From positions 39,161-103,160 of the forward strand of contig JAMPFR010000003.1 of assembly GCA_023664365.1 (NCBI GenBank): a stretch of DNA of 64,000 nt. Reading direction: 5' to 3'. Each line of letters begins with the position of its first letter. The stretch's first letter is position 1. The DNA comes from Acetatifactor muris (GTDB lineage: Bacteria; Bacillota; Clostridia; Lachnospirales; Lachnospiraceae). Under the pieces are notes generated by a model. That model made no database searches. It was not told the DNA's origin and saw nothing but the letters and a program-made list of their open reading frames with translations. Positions 49,813-57,253 of the stretch are shown in pieces. Position numbers and translations under genes: made by a program.

Positions 49813-50340
49813 TTAAAACTCAATCCCCCGTCTGGCCGAAATTCCTTTTTTATAAGGATGCCTCACACATTTCATCTCCGTAATATAATCCGCCGCATCC
49901 CGTAATTCCTCTGACGCCTCCCGTCCGGTAATCACCAGTTCCGTTTCCCCGGCTGCGCCCTGTTTTCCAAAGGCAAGGAGCTGCCTCAATTTGTCCTGAT
50001 TCAGCAGTCCCCATTTCACGGGATAGGTCAGCTCATCCAAAATAATCATCTGATAGGCCCCTTTGCCCGCTCCCTCCAGAAGCCGATCCAATATGCCGTT
50101 ATGAATCCCGGCAAGCTCCTCTTTATCGGCATCCGACATGGACGAATAGAATCCGTAATTTCTGTGGCTGCGAAGGATTTCCACTTTCTGCAGACTTCCA
50201 AGCACAGACAGTTCTCCCGTGTCATTCCCCTTCATAAACTGAGAAAAACCTACGGAAAACCCTCTTCCCGCAGCGCGTATACACAGCCCGATTGCCGCCG
50301 TAGTCTTTCCCTTTCCCTCTCCCGTATATAAGTGTATCAT
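49813..50340 (-). CDS. cobO: Cob(I)yrinic acid a,c-diamide adenosyltransferase
   Basis: A 175-residue CobA/CobO/BtuR-type enzyme: P-loop IHLYTGEGKGKTTAAIGLCIRAAGRG, SQFMKG, MIILDELTYPVKWG and ELVITGREAS. It adds the 5'-deoxyadenosyl group to Co(I) corrinoids. The start at 50340 (MIHLYTGEGKGK) is the family start; upstream codons lie in the repeat R3. AGGAT precedes it. Confidence 0.94.
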   Translation of the reverse strand: MIHLYTGEGKGKTTAAIGLCIRAAGRGFSVGFSQFMKGNDTGELSVLGSLQKVEILRSHRNYGFYSSMSDADKEELAGIHNGILDRLLEGAGKGAYQMIILDELTYPVKWGLLNQDKLRQLLAFGKQGAAGETELVITGREASEELRDAADYITEMKCVRHPYKKGISARRGIEF

Positions 50341-50358
50341 ATCCTCATTTCCTTCCGC

Positions 50359-50476
50359 TTTTATTCCCGCGAGCAAAGAGGGAAATAGCCATGCCTGCAT
50401 GGCTATTTGACGAATGCCGCGAGGGGCAATACCCATGTGCTTCTTGAGCACATTTTGCTTTGCAGCAGGGTTGTTG
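50359..50476 (-). repeat. Dispersed repeat, copy R3
   Basis: Read on the minus strand it starts CAACAACCCTGCTGCA, has the hairpin ATGTGCT/AGCACAT, CTCGCGGCATTCGTCAAAT, a 10-bp hairpin ATAGCCATGC/GCATGGCTAT, and ends CTCGCGGGAATAAAA. It fills the gap between cbiC and cobO. Confidence 0.8.
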
Positions 50477-50477
50477 A

Positions 50478-51098
50478 CTACAGGGCATACAGAAGCGCGT
50501 TACAGACTGCAGCCGCCACATTGCTCCCGCCTTTTCGTCCCCTGGCCACAATGTAAGGAAGCTTACATTGCATAATCAATTCTTTAGCCGCCTCTACATT
50601 CACAAAGCCCACCGGAACGCCTATAATCCCCTCCGGAGAAATCTTCCCCTGCTCTATCAGTTCGTACAGCCGTATCAGGGCGGTAGGCGCATTTCCTACT
50701 GCAAAAATAAGCTTCTCAGAAAGGCCCGCCGCCTTATCCATGCCGGCCACGGCCCTGGTAGTGCCGTTTTCCGCAGCAGACCGGGCCACATCCTCATCCC
50801 CCATAAAACAATATACCCTGCCGCCGTATTTTTCCAATACTTTTTTGTTAATACCGGCCTTCGCCATCTGGGTATCGGTAACAATGGACGCTCCCCTTCT
50901 CAGCGCTTCCTGAAGCTTTTCCACCCCGGCTTCGGAAAAGCAAAGCGTATTCAGGTAATCAAAATCAGCGGTCGTATGAATGACGCGCTTGATAATGGGC
51001 GCCTGCACCGGATCCAGCGCCACATCCCCCAGCTCCTCTGTAATGATTTCAAAGCTGCGCCTCTCAATATCTTCCGGTAAAATGTTTTCAAACTGCAT
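50478..51098 (-). CDS. cbiC: Precorrin-8X methylmutase (cobalt-precorrin-8 type)
   Basis: A 206-residue protein: IERRSFEIITEELG, IKRVIHTTADFDYL (catalytic His), VTDTQMAKAGINKK, GNAPTALIRLYELI and GVPVGFVNVEAAKELI, LPYIVARGRKGGSNVAAAVCNAL. It shifts the C11 methyl to C12 to give (cobalt-)hydrogenobyrinate. Start 51098 has AAGGAG upstream. It is the only ring-forming enzyme in the window. Confidence 0.95.
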   Translation of the reverse strand: MQFENILPEDIERRSFEIITEELGDVALDPVQAPIIKRVIHTTADFDYLNTLCFSEAGVEKLQEALRRGASIVTDTQMAKAGINKKVLEKYGGRVYCFMGDEDVARSAAENGTTRAVAGMDKAAGLSEKLIFAVGNAPTALIRLYELIEQGKISPEGIIGVPVGFVNVEAAKELIMQCKLPYIVARGRKGGSNVAAAVCNALLYAL

Positions 51099-51126
51099 AA
51101 CTTTTTCTCCTTGTTCCATTTGCATT

Positions 51127-52650
51127 TTAATTTTCTTTTTTCCCCGGGAGCAGGCCCACAATACGATAAATTGCTTCCATATCCAGATTCCCCCGCAAAA
51201 CCTCCGCCAGCCTGTCAAACTGCTCCTCCCGGTAGGCGTCCATGGAAAATCCGCCCTCCGTCTCCCTGGCAACGCCCTTTCTTCGATAAAGGATCTGTAT
51301 CAGCGCCGTTCTGAAGCCTTCCTCGTCAAAAATGCCGTGGAGATAACTGCCAAGCACATTCCCCCGGCAGCACCCGTCCGAACCATCCTCAAGCCGGAGC
51401 AGCGCCTCTTCCCCATAGGCTTTTCCGCCGCTCTCTTCCCGGACAGACCTTCCCATATGTATTTCGTAACCCTTCACCTTTTTGCCGGAAAGCCCCTCAA
51501 ACACTCCTGTCAGCGGAAGCACTGTTCCGGCGTTCTGCCGCCTTCTCTTCTCCGGTTCATAGTAAGTAACCACCGGCAGCAGATCCATTCCCTGAATCTG
51601 CCCGCCGCCTTCCAGCCCGCAGGTATCCGCAATCTGTTTCCCCAGCATCTGATAGCCGCCGCATATACCGATAACAGGTGTGCCATCCCCCGCCAGACGC
51701 TTTACTGCCGCTTCCAGACCGCATGCACGGAACCATTTCATATCACTGATTGTATTTTTGGTTCCCGGAATGCAGACCAGATCCGGACAATGCAGCTCGG
51801 AAACCCTGTCCACATACCGCACGGACACATCCGGCTCCGCCCCAAATGCCTGGAAGTCCGTAAAATTGGAGATCTTCGGAAGCCTTATAACAGCCACATC
51901 GATACGGCCCCTTACAGCCCTCTGCTCCAGACTCTCCGCCAGTGAGTCCTCTTCCTCGATATCCACATCCGTATAGGGCACTACCCCGAGAATCTTTTTC
52001 CCGCACCTTTCGGTGATCATATCCAGCCCCGGCTCCAGAATCCTCTTATCTCCCCGGAACTTGTTGATGACAAGCCCTTTGATGCGCTCCTGCTCCTGTT
52101 TCTCCAACAGCATCACCGTGCCAATCAGCTGGGCAAACACGCCTCCCCTGTCAATATCCCCCACCAGCAGCACAGGCGCATCGGCAATTTCCGCCATTCC
52201 CATATTTACAATATCATCTGCCTTCAGGTTGATTTCCGCAGGACTCCCGGCTCCCTCTATGACTATAATGTCATACTCGGACGCCAGTTTCTCATATGCC
52301 TCCCGAATCACCGGAATATATTCCCGCTTTCTCCTGAAATAGTCCATGGCCCGCATATTTCCCATTACTTCCCCGTTCACAATGACCTGCGACCCCATAT
52401 CCGTGGTGGGCTTGAGCAGGATAGGGTTCATGCAGACCAGGGGCTCTATGCCGCAGGCAGCAGCCTGTACCGCCTGGGCTCTCCCCATCTCCAGATTTTC
52501 TTTGGTAATAAAGGAATTCAGGGCCATATTCTGGGATTTAAAAGGAGCCACATCATAGCCGTCCTGTTTGAAAATGCGGCACAATCCAGCCGCTATCAGA
52601 CTTTTTCCCACATTGGACATAGTCCCCTGTATCATGATTGATTTCGCCAT
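51127..52650 (-). CDS. cobQ: Adenosylcobyric acid synthase
   Basis: A 507-residue CobQ/CbiP amidotransferase: N-terminal ATPase (MIQGTMSNVGKSLIAAGLCRIFKQDG, KSQNMALNSF, GAGSPAEINL, DIDRGGVFA) and C-terminal glutaminase with nucleophile Cys in IGICGGYQMLG and SYLHGIFD. It amidates four carboxylates of the corrin ring. GGAAT precedes the ATG; 50 bp after cobD. Confidence 0.96.
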   Translation of the reverse strand: MAKSIMIQGTMSNVGKSLIAAGLCRIFKQDGYDVAPFKSQNMALNSFITKENLEMGRAQAVQAAACGIEPLVCMNPILLKPTTDMGSQVIVNGEVMGNMRAMDYFRRKREYIPVIREAYEKLASEYDIIVIEGAGSPAEINLKADDIVNMGMAEIADAPVLLVGDIDRGGVFAQLIGTVMLLEKQEQERIKGLVINKFRGDKRILEPGLDMITERCGKKILGVVPYTDVDIEEEDSLAESLEQRAVRGRIDVAVIRLPKISNFTDFQAFGAEPDVSVRYVDRVSELHCPDLVCIPGTKNTISDMKWFRACGLEAAVKRLAGDGTPVIGICGGYQMLGKQIADTCGLEGGGQIQGMDLLPVVTYYEPEKRRRQNAGTVLPLTGVFEGLSGKKVKGYEIHMGRSVREESGGKAYGEEALLRLEDGSDGCCRGNVLGSYLHGIFDEEGFRTALIQILYRRKGVARETEGGFSMDAYREEQFDRLAEVLRGNLDMEAIYRIVGLLPGKKEN

Positions 52651-52699
52651 TTTTATCGATTCCTGTTCCGCCTCTGCACTCCGGTGCAGAAACTTCTTT

Positions 52700-53791
52700 T
52701 TACTCCCCCGCTGCCTGCAGCGGGGTGATTGACTTCAGCTGCCGCAGGCAGTCTGCCAGCGCCCGGTTCTCCGCATGTGTCCTGACCGCAATCCGAAAAT
52801 ACCCCCGGGTGCTGTCCGCTTCTCTCTCCAACCCCCGGTAATTCCCGCAATCCCTGATCAGGAATCCCCTCTCCAGCATCCTCTGATACAGATCCACCCT
52901 GCCTCGCAGAAGCAGGAAATTCGCCTCTGATGGGTAGACTTTTTCTACGTTTTCCCCGGGCATATCTGCCAGTTCCCTGCATAAAAAACATCTTTCCTTC
53001 CTTACAAGCTTCACCGTATCCGCTATAAATCCCCTGCTTTGCAGCGCCTCCAAACCCGCCATCTGGGCCGGAAGGGACGTGTTCCAGGGCTGCATACACC
53101 GCCTGATTCCGGCAGGCACACTTCCCGCCGCCATGGCATATCCCAACCGCAGCCCGGGCATACCGTATATTTTCGTGAAGGCTCTTAATACAATCAAATG
53201 TGAAAACTTTTCCAGGCAATGCTTCATAGTCAGCTCTTCCTCCCGCTCCGTGAAGGGAAGAAAGCACTCGTCCACACACAGCCATGTGCCGGCGTCTTCG
53301 CATTTTCCCGCAATCCGGAGCAGCAATTCCTTTTCGATAACCGCCCCTGTGGGATTGTTGGGATTGCATAAAATCACCATGCCCGTCCCCTCGGAAATTT
53401 CATCCGGAAAATCCTCTCCGAGACGAAAATCCTCTTCCTCCCGCAGTTTCCTAAACCGGCACTCCCCGCCCGACGCCGTCACCGCAGCTTCGTATTCCCC
53501 AAAGGATGGAGCCAAAACCAGAGCCTTCCCGGGACGCAGATAAAACAGAAGGGCATATAAAAGCTCTGCGGCGCCGTTTCCCGGAACCACCTGCTCTTCC
53601 GAAACGCCTTCGGCAGCGGCTATGGCCCGGCACAGCTTCTCACCCTTCCAGTCCGGATAACGGGTACACAGCTCCACACCCCGCTTTGCCGCCTCCATAC
53701 AGCGCTCCGGCATCCCCAGGGGATTTACGTTCACCGAGAAATCATACATGACTTTATTTCTGTATATATCTCCCCCATGCATATATTCCAT
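52700..53791 (-). CDS. cobD: L-threonine-O-3-phosphate decarboxylase
   Basis: A 363-residue class I PLP enzyme, CobD type: YDFSVNVNPLGMPE, PGNGAAELLYAL, LCNPNNPTG, VDECFLPFT and PLP Lys in LRAFTKIYGMPGLRLGYAMA. It makes (R)-1-aminopropan-2-ol phosphate for the nucleotide loop. Histidinol-phosphate aminotransferase is the close alternative, but the cobalamin neighbours decide. The second Met (53791) is preferred, with GGAGGG 6 bp upstream. Confidence 0.93.
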   Translation of the reverse strand: MEYMHGGDIYRNKVMYDFSVNVNPLGMPERCMEAAKRGVELCTRYPDWKGEKLCRAIAAAEGVSEEQVVPGNGAAELLYALLFYLRPGKALVLAPSFGEYEAAVTASGGECRFRKLREEEDFRLGEDFPDEISEGTGMVILCNPNNPTGAVIEKELLLRIAGKCEDAGTWLCVDECFLPFTEREEELTMKHCLEKFSHLIVLRAFTKIYGMPGLRLGYAMAAGSVPAGIRRCMQPWNTSLPAQMAGLEALQSRGFIADTVKLVRKERCFLCRELADMPGENVEKVYPSEANFLLLRGRVDLYQRMLERGFLIRDCGNYRGLEREADSTRGYFRIAVRTHAENRALADCLRQLKSITPLQAAGE

Positions 53792-53813
53792 AAACATCCC
53801 TCCCCCGTTTCCT

Positions 53814-54809
53814 CTACCGGAAAAACAGCGTTCCCACCACAGCTAGGACCAGAATGCCCGCTGCAAAAACTATCCCGGAGGTACCATACAAAAGCCGGTT
53901 TGCCCGGGCAATATCCTCCGCCTCCGCCGTCCTGACAGCATCCCCTATCACAGGCTTTTGGTGAAGCACCCCGAAATACCAGGCGTCTCCCGCCAGCTGA
54001 ACTCCCAGAGCGCCTGCGCATACGGCTTCCGTCTGGGCGGAGTTGGGACTGGCATGACAATACCTGTCCCGGCGAAAGACAGCCGCTGCCCTCCTGCCGT
54101 CCAATCCCAGCAGGAAAGCCGCCCCTATCATGCAGAGAGCGGATACCCTGGCCGGAATAAAATTGCACACATCATCCAGCCTGGCGGCAGCCCTGCCCAG
54201 ATATATATATTTGTCATTGCGGTAACCCACCATGGAATCCATAGTATTCACCGCCTTATATGCCACGATTCCATAGACGCCGAACCCAAACAGATACAAC
54301 AGGGGCGCAATCACGCCGTCAGAGGTATTCTCCGCCACTGTCTCCACAGCGGCTTTGATAATGCCCTCCTCCGTCAGACGGTCCGTGTCCCTCCCTACGA
54401 TCATGGACACAGCTTTCCTTGCGCCTTCCACATCTCCCTTCTTCAGAGCATGACAAACCTTCATGCTCTCCACCTTCAGGGATTTCATAGCCAGCATCTG
54501 ATAGCAGATCACGCATTCCAGAACCACCCTGCAGACCGGATGCACAAAGCCCGCCAGGGCAAGCAGCCCCCAGGTTGCAGCCAGCGTGACTGACAGCACC
54601 AGAAGTACCAGCAGGCCTCCTGCTGTTTTCTTTTTCCGGACGTCTGCTTCCCGCTCCTGCCGAAGCCTCAGGAGCCTGCGCAGCCCCCGCTCCGTCCATT
54701 CAATAATTTTTCCTATCCCCCGCACCGGATGCCATAGCCAGTGCGGATCCCCCAGAAGCAGATCCAGCAGGCCCGCTGCGCAGATAACCAGAATACGTTC
54801 CCTTATCAA
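53814..54809 (-). CDS. cbiB: Adenosylcobinamide-phosphate synthase
   Basis: A 331-residue membrane enzyme: LLDLLLGDPHWLWHPVRGIGKII, RDTDRLTEEGIIKAAVETVAENTSDGVIAPLLY and NTMDSMVGYRNDKYIYLGRAAARLDD are CbiB signatures, with about four spans. It joins aminopropanol phosphate to cobyrate. The start is taken as TTG at 54809 with GGGGG 8 bp upstream, because the family begins at this point; upstream in-frame sequence is unrelated. Confidence 0.93.
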   Translation of the reverse strand: MIRERILVICAAGLLDLLLGDPHWLWHPVRGIGKIIEWTERGLRRLLRLRQEREADVRKKKTAGGLLVLLVLSVTLAATWGLLALAGFVHPVCRVVLECVICYQMLAMKSLKVESMKVCHALKKGDVEGARKAVSMIVGRDTDRLTEEGIIKAAVETVAENTSDGVIAPLLYLFGFGVYGIVAYKAVNTMDSMVGYRNDKYIYLGRAAARLDDVCNFIPARVSALCMIGAAFLLGLDGRRAAAVFRRDRYCHASPNSAQTEAVCAGALGVQLAGDAWYFGVLHQKPVIGDAVRTAEAEDIARANRLLYGTSGIVFAAGILVLAVVGTLFFR

Positions 54810-54862
54810 GACAAAATCCCCCTGCCTGTCATTTTCCGACTTATACTTACATATCCGCCGAT

Positions 54863-54917
54863 CAACAATTCCGCTGCAGACAACAGGACTGTCTGCCTTC
54901 GCGGCATTCGCCGAATG
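54863..54917 (+). repeat. Dispersed repeat, copy R4
   Basis: CAACAATTCCGCTGCAG, CAACAG and CTTCGCGGCATTCGCCGAAT match copy R5, with the middle part missing. It fills the gap between cobC and cbiB. Confidence 0.6.
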
Positions 54918-54918
54918 C

Positions 54919-55530
54919 TCACTGCCCGCAGAGATCCGCAATATGCTCCAGCACCGGTTCCCCGCTTTCCCTGTCAAAGGACAATTCCGCCTCATAACCC
55001 CTTCCGTTCCCCGTCTGCCACTCAAAGTAGTCCTTGTGGGGGCGGGAAAACCGATCCAAAACAGCCATAATGGTTCCCCCATGCACGACAAAGACTACAC
55101 ACATATCCGGTTTTTGTCCCCATACAGAAGCAACAGCGCTCCGAAATCCCCTGACACACCGTTCCTGGAATTCCTGCAGGGATTCCCCGCCCGGAAAACC
55201 GCAGGTTCCCCCGGAATCGATAAAACGCTGATAGGCCGGATCACCGTTCAGCTCCTCATAGTTCCGGTATTCAAATTCCCCGAAATCACACTCTTTAAGC
55301 GCCTCCACCACATTCTGTCCTTTTCCGGGAAACAGAAGCCGCGCCGTCTCCCGGCATCTTTGCATGGGGCTTACATACAGGATGTCCGGCTCCGGAACCA
55401 TCTCCACGGAACTCCTTTTCTCCAGAAGCTGCTGCCTTGCCTCCGCCAAAAGAGGTTCATCCGTTCTTCCCACATATCTGCCCTCTCTGTTTCCCTTTGT
55501 CCGGCCGTGCCGGATAAGATAAACCTTCAT
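54919..55530 (-). CDS. cobC: Alpha-ribazole phosphatase (histidine phosphatase family)
   Basis: A 203-residue phosphoglycerate-mutase-like phosphatase: catalytic LIRHGRTKGN, YVSPMQRCRETA, ECDFGEFEYRNYEEL and VVHGGTIMAVL. By context it dephosphorylates alpha-ribazole phosphate or adenosylcobalamin phosphate. Start 55530 overlaps the preceding stop (ATGA). Confidence 0.9.
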   Translation of the reverse strand: MKVYLIRHGRTKGNREGRYVGRTDEPLLAEARQQLLEKRSSVEMVPEPDILYVSPMQRCRETARLLFPGKGQNVVEALKECDFGEFEYRNYEELNGDPAYQRFIDSGGTCGFPGGESLQEFQERCVRGFRSAVASVWGQKPDMCVVFVVHGGTIMAVLDRFSRPHKDYFEWQTGNGRGYEAELSFDRESGEPVLEHIADLCGQ

Positions 55531-55859
55531 GGCTTTATTTCCTTTCCGATACCACATACCACCCTGATGACCCGATCCGCCCGGGAGGCCAGGTATCCCC
55601 CTACCCTGCCCACCTGCTCCCTGTATGCACGTTCAAACGCATCCACCGGCACTAAGCCGCTTCCCACCTCATCGCAGAGGACGATCAGCTTTTCATCGGA
55701 AAGGGGCAGCTTTTTGGCCTCCTCCAGGGGATCCAGCCCCTTTTCCATCTGGATACGGACTTGCCTGTGATAACCTTCCAGTATCCTGTATGTATCCGGG
55801 AAATGCTCTCCCGCATATGCCCTTTTTCCCTGATAAGCGCCTCCCACAATCAGTATCAT
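55527..55859 (-). CDS. Short CobU-like protein
   Basis: A 110-residue relative of the CobU kinase/guanylyltransferase, which is normally about 180 residues and is present in full at 56627. It keeps MILIVGGAYQGKRAYA at the start and IVLCDEVGSGLVPVDAFERAYREQVGRVGGYLASRADRVIRVVCGI at the end. The P-loop ends GKR, without the Ser/Thr that binds Mg-nucleotide, and the guanylate-accepting His region is missing. Probably not a kinase; perhaps regulatory or decaying. GGGAGG precedes the ATG. Confidence 0.75.
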   Translation of the reverse strand: MILIVGGAYQGKRAYAGEHFPDTYRILEGYHRQVRIQMEKGLDPLEEAKKLPLSDEKLIVLCDEVGSGLVPVDAFERAYREQVGRVGGYLASRADRVIRVVCGIGKEIKP

Positions 55860-55892
55860 AATTTTCCTCCCGTTCTCTTAAATCCTTTGTTC

Positions 55893-56639
55893 TCAGATTT
55901 TGGAAACCAGCACAATCCCCGCCAGAAGCCCCAATTCACAAACCTGCAGAAAATATCCCGCCAGGTCTCCCGTAACTCCTCCGAAATTTTTATAGGCCAT
56001 GTGACGATACCAGGCAAAGCAACCGGCTCCCACCGCCAGACCGGTTAAGCCGTACCTGGGGCAGAGAACCGTCATGCCGATTATGCAGGAAACCAGTTCC
56101 AGAGCAAGAATCCATCTTACTCCCCGGGAAGAAGCGTCTGCGCTGGCAGCTGCCATCCCCTCCTTTTTGGCCTTCTTAAATGTCACAACGGATATTGCAC
56201 TTAGAATTCTGGAAAACACATATCCCGCAGCAATACTGAAAATCTCCCCGTTTCCCGCCTCACTGAAAAAGGCGGCTGTCAGGAAAAAGTAGACAATGCC
56301 GTAAATACAGGCAAAAGCTCCCATATGGGGATCCTTCAGTATACGCAGCTTTTCCTCCCTGCTTTTCCAGGAACTCTTGGCGTCCACGGTATCCAGATAA
56401 CCGTCCATATGAATACCGCCTGTCACCAGTATGGGAACCACCGCAAGCACCAGTCCGCTGGCCGCTTTGCCAAATCCAAGAGCTCCCAGGCCAAAATAGA
56501 CCCCCAGGCTGCACAGACCCAGCACCGCTCCCACCAGAGGGAAAAAGCACATACTGTATTTCATGCCCTGTTCATTCCATTCGCACCTGGGCATGGGAAT
56601 CCTTGAATACATGGAAAACGCAATGATCAGAGATCGCAT
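55893..56639 (-). CDS. cobS: Adenosylcobinamide-GDP ribazoletransferase
   Basis: A 248-residue membrane protein: FSMYSRIPMPRCEWNE, GGIHMDGYLDTVDA (metal-binding acidic motif), ILKDPHMGAFA and GGVTGDLAGYFLQV. It joins cobinamide-GDP and alpha-ribazole to close the nucleotide loop. It overlaps cobU by 13 bp and has GGAGG upstream. Confidence 0.95.
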   Translation of the reverse strand: MRSLIIAFSMYSRIPMPRCEWNEQGMKYSMCFFPLVGAVLGLCSLGVYFGLGALGFGKAASGLVLAVVPILVTGGIHMDGYLDTVDAKSSWKSREEKLRILKDPHMGAFACIYGIVYFFLTAAFFSEAGNGEIFSIAAGYVFSRILSAISVVTFKKAKKEGMAAASADASSRGVRWILALELVSCIIGMTVLCPRYGLTGLAVGAGCFAWYRHMAYKNFGGVTGDLAGYFLQVCELGLLAGIVLVSKI

Positions 56640-57205
56640 AGCAGATCCTCCCCCTTGTATATGACAGGAATTGAAAACACCGATTCCACCACTGCATCCG
56701 CCCGGGCCGCCAGGCGTTCATTCAGCCTCCCCAAAAGCGCTCTGTACTGTTCCGATTCGGAATCATACCGCACTCCATCCGAAAAAACCTCATTCGTCAC
56801 CACCACCATTTCCCCTGCCCGGGCCGCCAGTGCCAGCAGCGGCTTTACCATGACCTTCTCCAGCTCTTCCTCCGCCTTATCTCCCCTGTCCTTCAGCCCG
56901 CCCTCCGGCAGATACATCTCATTGGCAAGCAGATTGGACATGCACTCCACCAGCAGCACATCCCCGCCGCCGGCCTGCAGTCGGGAAATGCCGCAATAGC
57001 ACTCTATGGTGGAAAAGCCCTTTCCCCTGCGCATCAGACGATGCCGGGCAATCCGCTCGTCGCTCTCCCGGTCATAAGAATACATGGTAGCTACATACAG
57101 CAGCCTGCCCTTTTCGGCGCTTCTCTTTTCCTTAAGCTTCCCTGCCAGGCTTTCCGCATATTCTGATTTCCCGCTTCCGCTTCCCCCTGTTACCAGATAC
57201 AACAT
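56627..57205 (-). CDS. cobU: Adenosylcobinamide kinase/guanylyltransferase
   Basis: A 192-residue CobU: P-loop LVTGGSGSGKSEYAESL, YVATMYSYDRESDERIARHRLMR with the GMP-accepting His, VLLVECMSNLLANEM, VVVTNEVFSDGV and LNERLAARADAVVESVFSIPV. It phosphorylates and guanylylates cobinamide. GGGAGG lies upstream of 57205. Confidence 0.95.
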   Translation of the reverse strand: MLYLVTGGSGSGKSEYAESLAGKLKEKRSAEKGRLLYVATMYSYDRESDERIARHRLMRRGKGFSTIECYCGISRLQAGGGDVLLVECMSNLLANEMYLPEGGLKDRGDKAEEELEKVMVKPLLALAARAGEMVVVTNEVFSDGVRYDSESEQYRALLGRLNERLAARADAVVESVFSIPVIYKGEDLLCDL

Positions 57206-57253
57206 ACCACTCCCAACCTCCCTGAGACAGTCTTTTTTTATAAAAGTCCTTTT

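Noticed and set aside
54586-55770. Plus-strand open frame of 394 codons
   Set aside because: Antisense shadow of cbiB, cobC and short cobU; no protein features.
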